From VRUE01 sp963705635 (GTDB taxonomy: Bacteria; Actinomycetota; Thermoleophilia; Solirubrobacterales; 70-9): a DNA stretch of 64,000 nucleotides. Below, piece after piece: positions 28,592-39,902 of this stretch. The stretch's first letter is position 1; every line of letters begins with the position of its first letter. The notes beneath the pieces were generated by a model. It made no database searches, was not told the DNA's origin, and worked only from the letters and a program-made list of their open reading frames with translations. Where the stretch lies: the NCBI GenBank assembly GCA_963705635.1, contig CAVPKH010000004.1, forward strand, positions 434,001 to 498,000, given 5' to 3'. The position numbers were made by a program, and so were the translations under genes.

Positions 28592-29376
28592 GCGGCTCCC
28601 TCCTCTGCGTCCTTCTTCTCGCCGTTGCCACCGATGCCGGTGATCGCCGCGACCACGTGCTCCTCGGTGGTCGCTTCGGCCTGGAAGTCGCCGGCCGTGC
28701 GGCCGAGGCGCAGGACGACGATGCGGTCGGCGATCTCGAAGACGTTGGCGAGGTTGTGGCTGATCACGACCACGCCCATCCCGCGCTCGCGCAGCCGCCC
28801 GATCAGCTCCAGCACCTGTTTGGTCTGGGGCACGCCGAGAGCCGCCGTCGGCTCATCGAGCAGCACGACCTTGGGCTCGCCGAGGAGCGAGCGGGCAACG
28901 GCGACCTGCTGGCGCTGGCCGCCGGAGAGCGTGCCGACCTCGGTGCGCACGCTGGGGATCGTCACCGCGAGGCTGGAGAGCAGCTCACCGGACCGGTGCT
29001 CCATCTTCGCCTCGTCGAGCTGCCGCGTGGCCCTCGCGGGCCCGCCCGTGACCACCTCCTGGCCGAGGAAGATGTTGGCGACGACGTCGAGGTTGTCGCA
29101 GAGGGCTAGGTCCTGGTAGACGGTGGCGATCCCGAGCGCCGTCGCGTCCTGGGGGCGGGTTATCGAGACCGTCTCACCGCCGAAGCGGATCGCGCCGGCG
29201 TCCGGTGAGTGGATCCCCGCGATCGTCTTGACCAGGGTCGACTTGCCGGCGCCGTTGTCACCGACCAAGCCGACCACCTCGCCCTCCCCGACCGCGAAGT
29301 CGACCCGGTCCAGAGCCTGGACCGGGCCGAACTTCTTGCTCACGCCATCTATCTCGAGCAGAGCGGTCGAGGTCAT
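28588..29376 (-). CDS. Sugar ABC transporter ATPase, single-domain XylG/RbsA-like (262 aa)
   Basis: Powers the importer. Walker A is GLVGDNGAGKSTLVKTIAG, the signature LSGGQRQQVAVARSLL, Walker B VVLLDEPTAAL, with the switch His in VVVISHNLANV. Sugar ATPases of this class usually have two ATPase domains (about 500 residues); this one has only one, so it would act as a homodimer, as in the FrcA-type systems. It follows the binding-protein gene by 12 bases. Confidence 0.87.
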   Translation of the reverse strand: MTSTALLEIDGVSKKFGPVQALDRVDFAVGEGEVVGLVGDNGAGKSTLVKTIAGIHSPDAGAIRFGGETVSITRPQDATALGIATVYQDLALCDNLDVVANIFLGQEVVTGGPARATRQLDEAKMEHRSGELLSSLAVTIPSVRTEVGTLSGGQRQQVAVARSLLGEPKVVLLDEPTAALGVPQTKQVLELIGRLRERGMGVVVISHNLANVFEIADRIVVLRLGRTAGDFQAEATTEEHVVAAITGIGGNGEKKDAEEGAA

Positions 29377-29388
29377 CCCATCGCCTGG

Positions 29389-30480
29389 CTAGGAGATGCC
29401 CGCTTCTTCACACGCCTTTGCGTAGGCGCTGGTGCAGAGTTCGTCGGCGGTAATGAATTCATCGGCGATCACCGTCTGTTTGATGTTGTCTTTGGTAACC
29501 GCGACCGGTTCGAACAGGATCGAAGGGACCTTCCCGGCTTCGTTGTCGAGTTCGTCGGTGATCTTGCCCTTCGGGACTTCCTTGCCGTTGGCCAGGTCGA
29601 CGGCGATTTCGGCGCTGGTTGAGGCCTGTGGCTTGATCGCCTTGTAGATAGTCATGTACTGCTGGCCGACGAGGATTCGCTGCACGCCCGCGACCGTCGA
29701 GTCCTGGCCTGTGGTGGGCCGTTCTTCGGGGTCGATGCCGGCCGATTTCATCGCCGCGATCGCACCGCCCGCGGTGTCGTCGTTGGCGGCGTAGACGCCA
29801 GCGAAGCCGTCCTTGCCGAGCGCCGTGATTGCCTGCTGCATCTCGTTCTGGGCGTTCGTCGCCGACCATTCCGGCGTGTCGTATTCCTTGGCTATCTCGA
29901 CGCCGCTGGCTTCGAACCCCTTGTTCGAGCCTTCCTTGAAGAGAGCCGCGTTGCTGTCAGCGGGATCGCCGTTGATCTTCACGATCGGGCCCTTGGGGCT
30001 GCCGTCTTCTTTCAGCTTCTTGGAGAGCGTTTCAGCCTGGAGTTCGCCCACCCTGACGTTGTCGAAGGAGACGTAGACGGCGACTTCCGCGCCGAGCACC
30101 AGCCGGTCATAGCTGAGCACCGGGACGCCCTGGGCGTCAGCCTTCTCGACGCTTGCCGCGGCGGAGGCGGCGTCAACCGGATCGAGCACCAGCACGTCGG
30201 CGCCCTGGGTCAGGGCCGCTTCAACCTGACTCTGCTGCTTGGACGGATCCTCGGTCGCGTTGCTGTAGAGGATTTCGCATTCATCGCAGATTTCTTCGAC
30301 CTTTTCTTCGAAGTAGGGGCGGTCGGCAGACTCGTAGCGCGGAGTCTGGTTCTCGGGGAGCAGCAGCGCGATCTTCGGGCCGCCACCTCCACTGCTGCCT
30401 CCGCAACCGACACCCACCAGGACGATCGCGAAAAGCGCACCGACTGCGATCGAGAACCGCTTCAACGCTGATATGGACAT
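29389..30480 (-). CDS. Sugar-binding lipoprotein, XylF-like (363 aa)
   Basis: Captures a pentose or related sugar outside the membrane. From the ATG at 30480 (AAAGGAG upstream) the protein has a signal with lipobox LVGVGCGG, so it would be lipid-anchored. The periplasmic-binding fold type I follows: KIALLLPENQTPRYESADRP, VLVLDPVDAASAAASVEKAD, GVYAANDDTAGGAIAAMKS and TTGQDSTVAGVQRILVGQQY. The D-xylose-binding subgroup is the best fit, but the sugar is not proven. A repeated GGTACC element lies upstream at 30527-30554. Confidence 0.87.
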   Translation of the reverse strand: MSISALKRFSIAVGALFAIVLVGVGCGGSSGGGGPKIALLLPENQTPRYESADRPYFEEKVEEICDECEILYSNATEDPSKQQSQVEAALTQGADVLVLDPVDAASAAASVEKADAQGVPVLSYDRLVLGAEVAVYVSFDNVRVGELQAETLSKKLKEDGSPKGPIVKINGDPADSNAALFKEGSNKGFEASGVEIAKEYDTPEWSATNAQNEMQQAITALGKDGFAGVYAANDDTAGGAIAAMKSAGIDPEERPTTGQDSTVAGVQRILVGQQYMTIYKAIKPQASTSAEIAVDLANGKEVPKGKITDELDNEAGKVPSILFEPVAVTKDNIKQTVIADEFITADELCTSAYAKACEEAGIS

Positions 30481-30526
30481 GAGCTCTCCTTTCGCCCCTG
30501 TCCTTACCCGCATGCCGCAAATACCA

Positions 30527-30554
30527 CTCTAAGGTACCTAAGGTACCGCTAGAG
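30527..30554. promoter_or_regulatory. Repeated GGTACC element upstream of the sugar transporter
   Basis: TAAGGTACC occurs twice head to tail (30530 and 30539), flanked by CTCTA on one side and TAGAG on the other. Because GGTACC is itself a palindrome, the site is close to dyad-symmetric, as a sugar-regulator operator would be. It lies about 50-75 bases before the binding-protein start. Confidence 0.45.
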
Positions 30555-30609
30555 ACATCTAACCGCCACAGATTTGCGGATTTGCGTCCGGTCGCCGGAC
30601 CGGGCGCTT

Positions 30610-33489
<2,880 letters not shown>

Positions 33490-33674
33490 AGGAGAGCGAT
33501 TCTACGCAGACGAACAGATGTTCCCCCTCGATTCCCGCAACGTGCGCAATACCCAGCGCTTGAGCCTCCCCCGGAGGGAGTGCTCACTGAGCCAGGGTGG
33601 CGCCGAGCACGACGAGAACGGCCGGCGATCGCTTCGACGGCGATCAGCGGCACCGAGACGACGGCCGGCCGTCG

Positions 33675-33944
33675 TCACCCCTGCTTGACCTGGAAGTGGG
33701 CGGCGTTGCGCTCGACGTAGCCCTGCCACTCGGCGGGCACCATGTCCTCCGGGTAGATCGCGTCGACCGGGCAGGCCTCGACGCAGGCGTCGCAGTCGAT
33801 GCACTCCTCGGGGTCGATGAAGAGCATCTCGGCCGCGTCGTAGCCGGCCTCGTCGGGGGTCGGGTGGATGCAGTCCACGGGGCAGACCTCGACGCAGGAA
33901 TTGTCCTTGGTGCCGATGCAGGGCTCGGTGATGACGTAGGCCAA
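33675..33944 (-). CDS. fdxA: 7Fe-type ferredoxin (89 aa)
   Basis: A small electron carrier. The N-terminal cluster has Cys 9, 17, 21 and 25 (C-x7-C-x3-C-x3-C, CVEVCPVDC), the pattern of [3Fe-4S]/[4Fe-4S] ferredoxins. The second is CIDCDACVEACP. It starts MAYVITEPCIGTKDNSC from a TTG at 33944 with GGAGG upstream. It is divergent from a SufR-like regulator across 99 bases containing a perfect palindrome, so control by that regulator is plausible. Confidence 0.88.
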   Translation of the reverse strand: MAYVITEPCIGTKDNSCVEVCPVDCIHPTPDEAGYDAAEMLFIDPEECIDCDACVEACPVDAIYPEDMVPAEWQGYVERNAAHFQVKQG

Positions 33945-33982
33945 TGGGTCCTCCGCGGGTCGAGACTTTTTACAGAGTCAGT

Positions 33983-34010
33983 GGTAAAAATACCAAGCCA
34001 GCGCTGGCTT
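33983..34010. promoter_or_regulatory. Two dyad elements between ferredoxin and SufR-like regulator
   Basis: AAGCCAGCGCTGGCTT (33995-34010) is a perfect 16-bp palindrome. Next to it GGTA AAAA TACC (33983-33994) is a smaller dyad. They lie in the middle of the divergent intergenic region, where a shared operator is expected. Confidence 0.55.
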
Positions 34011-34043
34011 TTCCCAACCGGGCTGTGCAAAGCTGCGATTCCG

Positions 34044-34703
34044 ATGGACCTGCCCCTACCCGCGGAGGACGCGCTCGCGCAGCCGACCCGCGCCCAGATC
34101 TTCACCTTCCTGGTCGAGAAGCGCGGCCCCGCCGGCACCGAGGAGCTGGCCGAGCACTTCGGCCTCCACCCCAACGGGATACGCCGTCACCTCGAGCGCT
34201 TGCTGGAGGGGGGCTTCGTCACCCGCAGCCGGGTCCCGATCGCCAAGGGCCGGCCCCGCGACAGCTGGTCGGTCTCGCCCGACGCCCACCCCGGCGGCCA
34301 GCGGCCACGTGCCTACGCCGACCTGGCGACCTGGCTGGCGCGCGCGATCCCGGCCAGCTCGACTCGGTTGCGCGAGGTCGAGCGCACCGGGCGCGAGATC
34401 GGCCGCCAGCTGGCGCCGCCGGCGCGCGGGGACACGGCGGAGGACCTGCGCGACGCGCTCGCGGCGCTCGGCTTCGAGCCGACGCTGGAGCGCACCGAGC
34501 TGGGCTTTGCCTGCAGCCTCGGCAACTGCCCCTATCGCGACTCCGCGCGCGAGAGCCCCGAGATCGTCTGCACGATGCATCGCGGCATCACCGCCGGCAT
34601 CCTCGCCGAGCTGGACCCCAAGGCGAAGCTGACCCAGTTCGAGCCCCGCGATCCGGAGCGTGCCGGCTGCGCGATCGAAGTACGCGGCGGAACCAAGATT
34701 TAG
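34044..34703 (+). CDS. SufR/DeoR-like helix-turn-helix regulator with C-terminal Cys cluster (219 aa)
   Basis: The ATG at 34044 starts MDLPLPAEDALAQPTRAQIF. A winged helix follows (TEELAEHFGLHPNGIRRHL, then GGFVTRSRVPI). The C-terminal half has Cys in FACSLGNCPYRDSARE, EIVCTMHRGI and GCAIEV, spaced as in iron-sulfur-binding regulators of the SufR type (NCPF...VC.MN...CC). It probably senses iron or redox state through a cluster. It is divergent from a ferredoxin and followed by a ferritin-like gene, which fits that role. Full assignment needs homology comparison. Confidence 0.7.
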   Translation: MDLPLPAEDALAQPTRAQIFTFLVEKRGPAGTEELAEHFGLHPNGIRRHLERLLEGGFVTRSRVPIAKGRPRDSWSVSPDAHPGGQRPRAYADLATWLARAIPASSTRLREVERTGREIGRQLAPPARGDTAEDLRDALAALGFEPTLERTELGFACSLGNCPYRDSARESPEIVCTMHRGITAGILAELDPKAKLTQFEPRDPERAGCAIEVRGGTKI

Positions 34704-34774
34704 CTTTCCGAGACTGATCCGCTGGAGCGGGGGCTGCGCAGTTGGGGAAAACCCCTATGCAAAAGGACGCCCCC

Positions 34775-35497
34775 ATGGACCCAGAGATGACGCTTGATCA
34801 AGTTGACGTCGACGGCGCGATTCGCGAAACCGCCCATGAGGCCAGCGAGGCGCTCGGCGACGGCGACACTCGACTCGGCTTCCTCAAAAAGGCAGGCCTG
34901 GCAGGCGGGGCGGTCATGGGCGGCGGCGCCCTGCTCGGCGCCCTCACCCCCGCTGGCGCGATCGCCGCGGGCAAGGGCCTTCCCCCGGCCGAATTCGGCG
35001 CCGGTGACATCGGCATCCTCAACTTCGCCCTCACCCTCGAGTACCTGGAGGCGGCTTTCTACAACGAGGCCAGCGCCAACCAGAAGAAGAAGACGTTCAT
35101 CAAGGACAGGCAGGCCCAGGTCTTCCTGAAGACGGTGACCGCGGACGAGAACGCCCACGTCGCCTTCCTCAAGAAAGCCCTCGGCAGCAAAGCCATCGCC
35201 GCGCCGAAAGTCGCCTTCGGCAGCACCACCTCGGTGGAAGCCTCCTTCGTCAAGACCGCCGTGGCGCTGGAGAACACCGGCGTCCACGCCTACTCCGGCC
35301 AGGCGCTGAACATCACCGACCCCGCCTACGTCGCCGCGGCCCTTTCGATCCTCACGATCGAGGCGCGCCACGCCTCGGTCGCCGGCCTGCTGCTCAACGG
35401 CAAGCCGAGCGGGATCACCCCCGACGGGCCCTTCGACACCCCTTTCACCGCGGCTGAAGTCCTCAAGGCGGTCAAGGCCACCCACTTCCTCAAGTAG
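34775..35497 (+). CDS. Ferritin-like domain protein with Tat-like leader (240 aa)
   Basis: AAAAGGA before the ATG at 34775 favours this start over 34757. Residues about 35-65 are a Tat-like hydrophobic leader, TRLGFLKKAGLAGGAVMG: the FLKK part fits a twin-arginine signal, but only one Arg is present. The four-helix bundle has its metal ligands: ALTLEYLEAAF, DENAHVAFLKK (ExxH), ALENTGVHAYSG and TIEARHASVAG (ExxH). Possibly iron storage or diiron oxidation outside the membrane. tatA and tatC follow directly. Confidence 0.8.
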   Translation: MDPEMTLDQVDVDGAIRETAHEASEALGDGDTRLGFLKKAGLAGGAVMGGGALLGALTPAGAIAAGKGLPPAEFGAGDIGILNFALTLEYLEAAFYNEASANQKKKTFIKDRQAQVFLKTVTADENAHVAFLKKALGSKAIAAPKVAFGSTTSVEASFVKTAVALENTGVHAYSGQALNITDPAYVAAALSILTIEARHASVAGLLLNGKPSGITPDGPFDTPFTAAEVLKAVKATHFLK

Positions 35498-35598
35498 CGC
35501 CATCGCATGCCCGATGGGGTCAACTGGAGATCGACCCCATCGGGACGACTTCGAAGCACGCACGACACCGACCAAGCAAACCACCAGCGGAGGCCAAC

Positions 35599-35841
35599 AT
35601 GCCCAACATCGGACCAATGGAGATCCTCGTAGTCCTGATCATCGCGCTCGTCGTCTTCGGGCCCAAACGCCTGCCGGAGCTGGGTAAGTCGCTCGGCCGC
35701 GGGATCCACGAGTTCAAGGGCTCGATCACCGGGGAGCACAGCGAGGCCGAGGCGCCAGCCGCACTGGAGAAGTCGCCCGTGGCCGCGGCAGTCCACGGCC
35801 CGGTCACGCAAGCCGACGCCGCCCCGAGCCCCCGCGCCTGA
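35599..35841 (+). CDS. tatA: Sec-independent translocase protein TatA (80 aa)
   Basis: Forms the pore of the twin-arginine export pathway. PMEILVVLIIALVVFGPKRL is the single TM helix followed by the FGPKRLPELGKSLGRGIHEF hinge and amphipathic helix, the standard TatA pattern. The tail is short and acidic/Ala-rich. It lies 102 bases after the ferritin-like gene and 10 bases before tatC. Confidence 0.9.
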   Translation: MPNIGPMEILVVLIIALVVFGPKRLPELGKSLGRGIHEFKGSITGEHSEAEAPAALEKSPVAAAVHGPVTQADAAPSPRA

Positions 35842-35851
35842 GGCGCTGGCG

Positions 35852-36620
35852 ATGCGCCACGTCAAGCCGATTGCACACGAGGACGAGCTCGACCTCGTCG
35901 AGCACCTCGATGAGCTGCGCACGCGCGTCGTCGTCTCGCTCTCCGTCTTCGGCGTCGCGCTCGCCCTCTGCTTCTGGCAGAACCACCTGCTGCTCGAGCT
36001 GGCGAGCGCACCGCTGCCCTCGGCGCACGACAAGCTGATCACCTTCGGCGTCAGCGAGCCCTTCACGACGACCGTGACCGTCGCCGCCTACGGCGCGATC
36101 ATCCTCTCGCTGCCGATCATCCTCTACCAGGCCTACGCCTACCTGCTGCCGGCCTTCAGCAGGCAGCAGCAGCGCCTGATCCTCCCCCTGCTGCTGATGA
36201 TCCCGGCCCTCTTCATCGCCGGCATCGTCTTCGGCTACTTCGTCGTCCTGCCCGCGGCGACCAAGTTCCTGCTCAACTTCAACGACTCGCAGTTCAACAT
36301 CCAGGTCCGGGCGAAGGAATATTACGGTTTCTTCGCGATGACCCTGCTCGCCTGCGGGGTGATGTTCCAGCTCCCCGTCGGGGTCCTGGCAGTGGTCAGG
36401 CTCGGCATCGTCAAGGTGCGCCAGCTGACCGCAGAACCGGCGCTACGCCTACCTGGCGTGCGCGGTGGTCGCGGCCGCCCTGCCCGGCGTCGACCCGGTC
36501 TCGATGCTGCTCGAGACGGCGCCGCTGATCGCGCTCTACGAGCTCAGCATCGTCCTCGCCCGCCTCTTCGGCGAGCCCGAGCCGACGCCGCTGAGCGAAC
36601 CGGCGACAGAAAAGCCCTGA
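35852..36620 (+). CDS. tatC: Sec-independent translocase protein TatC, one frame change
   Basis: The Tat substrate receptor. EDELDLVEHLDELRTRVVVS is the conserved N-terminal HLxELR motif, followed by SEPFTTTVTVAAYGAIILSL and the membrane segments expected of a six-TM protein. Near 36440 the frame changes by one base; afterwards RRYAYLACAVVAAALPG and DPVSMLLETAPLIALYELSI complete the family pattern, ending at 36620. With tatA it forms a minimal TatAC system. Confidence 0.88.
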
Positions 36621-36687
36621 CGCCCCCAGCACCTTGGGCTCCGGCCCCACACGGGCGCCAACCGGCGGACCGCGCCTGCGACCGGGC

Positions 36688-37797
36688 TCAGCGAAAGTCG
36701 ATGACGCTGCGGATCCCGTCCTGGGCCTCCATCAGCTCGAAGCCGCGGTTGACCTCGTCGAGGCTGAGGCGGTGGGAGATGAAGGGCTCGACGTCGATCT
36801 CGCCGGCCAGGCAGCGCTCGATCAGGACCGGGACCTGGTCGCGGCCCTTGACGCCGCCGAAGGAGGAGCCGGCGACGCGGCGGCCGGTGATCAGGAGGCG
36901 GGGGACGACGTCGAGGGTCTCCCCCTTGCCGGCGACCCCGGCGACGGTGCACAGGCCCCAGGCCATGCGCGCCGCTTCGACCGCCTGGCGCATCACGGCG
37001 ACGTTGCCGGTCGCCTCGAAGGTGTAGTCGGCGCCGAAGCCGCCGGTCATCTCGAGGATCTCCTCGACCGCGCCCTCGCCGCCGGCGATCGACGTCGGTC
37101 GCGCCCTGGCCGCGGGCCAGCTCGAGCCGCTCCGGCGAGAGGTCGACGCAGACGATCCGCTCGGCGCCCTGCAGGCGGCAGCCGGCGACCGCGCCGAGGC
37201 CGACCATCCCGGCGCCGAAGACGACGCAGGTGCTGCCCGGCTGTCACCGCGGCGGTGTTGATCGCCGCGCCGAGGCCGGTCGAGAGGCCGCAGGCGAAGA
37301 GGCAGGCGTGCTCGAAGGGCGCCTCGGGGTCGATCTTCGCCAGGGCGATCTCCGGCATCACCGTGTACTCGGCGAAGGTCGAGCAGCCCATGAAGTGGCG
37401 GATCGCCGTCGCCGTCGCGCGAGATGCGGGTGGTGCCGTCGGGGAGGAAGCCCTTGTTCTGCTGCTCGCGGATCGCCATGCAGAGGTTGGTCCGCGGGTC
37501 GACGCAGTGGACGCACTCGCCGCACTGGGGCGAGAAGAGGGTGACGACGTGGTCGCCGGCGGAGAGCGAGGTGACGTCGGCGCCGACCCGCTCGACGACG
37601 CCGGCGCCCTCGTGGCCGAGCACGGTCGGCGCGTAGCCCGAGGGGTCGGCGCCGGAGGCGGTGTAGAGGTCGGTGTGGCAGACGCCGCAGGCGACGAGGC
37701 GGACCAGCACCTCCCCCGCCCGCGGCTCGGCGAGCTCGACCTCCTGGACCGCGAGCGGCTCGCCGAACTCCTCCAGCACCGCGGCGCGCATCTTCAT
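36688..37797 (-). CDS. Class III zinc alcohol dehydrogenase (formaldehyde dehydrogenase-like), three frame changes
   Basis: A zinc MDR enzyme most like the S-(hydroxymethyl)glutathione dehydrogenase group. Catalytic zinc ligands are in CGVCHTDLYT and LGHEGAGVVE. The structural zinc Cys are CGECVHCVDPRTNLC. QQNKGFLPDGTTR and FMGCSTFAEYTVM are class III marks. The NAD site is VVFGAGMVGLGAV. Frames change near 37418, 37240 and 37095. Thiol cofactor unknown: actinobacteria usually use mycothiol, so it may act on another adduct. It follows the formate dehydrogenase gene by 22 bases. Confidence 0.8.
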   Translation of the reverse strand: MKMRAAVLEEFGEPLAVQEVELAEPRAGEVLVRLVACGVCHTDLYTASGADPSGYAPTVLGHEGAGVVERVGADVTSLSAGDHVVTLFSPQCGECVHCVDPRTNLCMAIREQQNKGFLPDGTTRISRDGDGDPPLHGLLDLRRVHGDAGDRPGEDRPRGALRARLPLRLRPLDRPRRGDQHRRGDSRAAPASSSAPGWSASARSPAAACRAPSGSSASTSRRSGSSWPAARARPTSIAGGEGAVEEILEMTGGFGADYTFEATGNVAVMRQAVEAARMAWGLCTVAGVAGKGETLDVVPRLLITGRRVAGSSFGGVKGRDQVPVLIERCLAGEIDVEPFISHRLSLDEVNRGFELMEAQDGIRSVIDFR

Positions 37798-37819
37798 CGT
37801 CGACCGTCCACCAGGGCGC

Positions 37820-39023
37820 TCAACCGCTCTTGAAGCGGGCGGCCTCCTCGGAGCCGCCCGTCGCGTCGCCCTCGCTGTAGGAGTGGGCGCCGGCGCCGGC
37901 CAGCGTGCCGCCGTCGACGATCAGGTACTCCTCGCGGATCGGGCGCGCCGTCGAACCAGCACTCGAGGATCTCGCGCGTGCCGGCCGCGTAGCGGGCCTG
38001 GGCGGAGAGGCTCGTGCCGGAGGTGTGCGGGGTCATGCCGTGGTGGGGCATCGAGCGCCAGGGGTGGTCCCGGGGCGCCGGCTGCGGGAACCAGACGTCG
38101 CCGGCGTAGCCCGCCAGCTGGCCGCTCTCGCAGGCCGCGGCGACCGCGTCGCGGTCGCAGATCTTGCCGCGCGCGGTGTTGATCAGGTAGGAGCCGCGCT
38201 TCATCCTCGCCAGCAGCTCGGCGTCGAAGAGGTTCTCGGTCTCGGGGTGCAGCGGCGCGTTGATCGTCACCACGTCGCAGACCTCGACCATCGACTCGGC
38301 GTCGGGGTGGAAGGTGACGCCGAGCTCCTCCTCGACCTCGGGCGGCAGGCGGTGGCGATCGGTGTAGTGCAGGCCGACCTCGAACGGCTTCAGGCGCCGC
38401 AGGACCGCCGAGCCGATGCGCCCGGCGGCGACCGTGCCGACCTGCATGCCCTCGAGGTCGTAGGAGCGCGAGACGCAGTCGGCGATGTTCCAGCCGCCCT
38501 CGACCACCACCTGGTAGGAGGGGATGTAGTTGCGGACCAGCCCGAGGATCATCATCACGACGTGCTCGGCGACGCTGATGCTGTTCGAGTAGGTGACCTC
38601 GGCGACGGTCAGCCCGTGCTCGATCGCCGCCTGCAGGTCGACGTGGTCGGAGCCGATGCCGGCGGTCAGCGCCAGCTTCAGCTTCGGCGCCTTGGCGATC
38701 CGCTCGGCGGTCAGGTAGGCGGGCCAGAAGGGCTGGGAGATGACGACCTCCGCCTCCGGCAGCTCGCGCTCGAAGACCGAGTCCGGGCCGTCCTTGTCGG
38801 CGGTGACGACCAGCCGGTGCCCGGCCGCCTCGAGGAACTCGCGCAGCCCCAGCTCGCCGGAGACGCTGCCGACCAGCTCGCCGGGCCTGAAGCCGAGCGC
38901 CTCAGGCGTGGGCGCGGTCTGCCCGTCGTGGTAGCGCTCGATCGTCGGCACCTCGTCGCGCGCGTAGGCCGGCGGGTAGCCGTCGACCGGATCGTCATAG
39001 AGCACGCAGAGCACGTTGGCCAT
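37820..39023 (-). CDS. fdh: NAD-dependent formate dehydrogenase, one frame change
   Basis: Oxidises formate to CO2 with NAD+. MANVLCVLYDDPVDGYPPAY, ELVGSVSGELGLREFLEA, VVISQPFWPAYL and AGIGSDHVDL are nearly those of the Pseudomonas sp. 101 enzyme. HYTDRHRL keeps the Asp that selects NAD+. TARGKICDRDAV and MTPHTSGTSL carry the catalytic Arg and His, and NSISVAEH the substrate Asn. A frame change near 37950 precedes the tail IREEYLIVDGGTLAGAGAHS, which stops at 37820. The full length is about 400 residues. Cofactor-free (no metal) type. Confidence 0.92.
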
Positions 39024-39175
39024 GGACCGGACCACCTTCTCACGTCGGCGATGCGCGCACAAGAAATGCCAATACCACGAATCCGCTTGACCGCGACCAC
39101 CAGCGATGCAAGGCTCCCGCCCGTTTTAGTCCCGCCCCGGCGCCTCGGCGCCGCCCTCGATCTCAAGGAGATTTT

Positions 39176-39841
39176 GTGAAGCAGATACGCAAGCGCCTCA
39201 CCTACGCAAACGTCGTTTCCAGCATCTGCCTGTTCCTCTTGCTGGGAGGAGGCGCGGCGTTCGCGGCCTCCAAGCTCGCCAAGAACACCGTCGGCGCCAA
39301 CCAGATCAAGAAAAACGCGGTGACGACGGCGAAGCTCAAGAACAACGCCGTCAGCTCGACCAAGATCCAGGCAAACGCCGTGACGACCGAAAAGATCGCC
39401 GACAACGCGGTCACCCTTGCCAAGCTCGCCGACAACTCGGTCAACTCGGCCAAGGTCGCCGACAAAAGCCTGACCGGGAAAGACGTGGCGCCCGACTCGC
39501 TGACCGGCGAGAACATCAACGAGTCGACGCTGGGAGAGGTTCCCAACGCGGCGAAACTGGCGGGCAAGGCGGCGACGGCGTTCACCTCCAGCACGATCTA
39601 CAAGAGCGAGTCGCCCGTCGAAGCGGGTCAGACCCTGGGCGACGGCACGCAGGTGATCGCCGAGGCCTGCGATGCCGGCGACATCCTGCTTTCCGGGGGC
39701 CCGGCCAACATCGCCTCGACGACGACCCTGCTCGAGAGCTTCCCCAGCCCGGGGTCGACGAACTCGTGGTCGGCGAGGGTCAACAAGAACGCGCAGACCG
39801 ACAACTTCAGCGTTGTCGTGCTCTGCGCCAAACAGGGCTAG
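39176..39841 (+). CDS. Secreted protein with eight ten-residue repeats (221 aa)
   Basis: GTG at 39176 follows AAGGAG by six bases. A signal or anchor segment (VVSSICLFLLLGGGAAFA) is followed by eight exact-period repeats of ten residues from 37 to 116 (NAVTTAKLKN, NAVSSTKIQA, NAVTTEKIAD, NAVTLAKLAD and so on), which would build a regular beta-solenoid or stalk. The last 100 residues are a globular head with a CDAGDILLSGG segment and two Cys. It resembles tail-fibre-like surface stalks only in layout. Function unknown. Confidence 0.8.
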   Translation: MKQIRKRLTYANVVSSICLFLLLGGGAAFAASKLAKNTVGANQIKKNAVTTAKLKNNAVSSTKIQANAVTTEKIADNAVTLAKLADNSVNSAKVADKSLTGKDVAPDSLTGENINESTLGEVPNAAKLAGKAATAFTSSTIYKSESPVEAGQTLGDGTQVIAEACDAGDILLSGGPANIASTTTLLESFPSPGSTNSWSARVNKNAQTDNFSVVVLCAKQG

Positions 39842-39849
39842 GAACAAAC

Positions 39850-39891
39850 GCGATGGCACGGCAGGGCCCCGGGGCCCTGCCGTGCCATCGC
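39850..39891. terminator. 42-bp perfect palindrome between convergent genes
   Basis: Each 21-base half is the exact complement of the other with no loop (ATGGCACGGCAGGGCCCC and complement at its core). It fills the gap between the convergent stops at 39841 and 39903, so it probably terminates both transcripts. Confidence 0.7.
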
Positions 39892-39902
39892 ATCACTCGG
39901 GC

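Noticed and set aside
27356..29119. Plus-strand open frame of 587 codons rich in His, Asp and Arg
   Set aside because: Antisense to the ABC permease and ATPase genes; no family resemblance.
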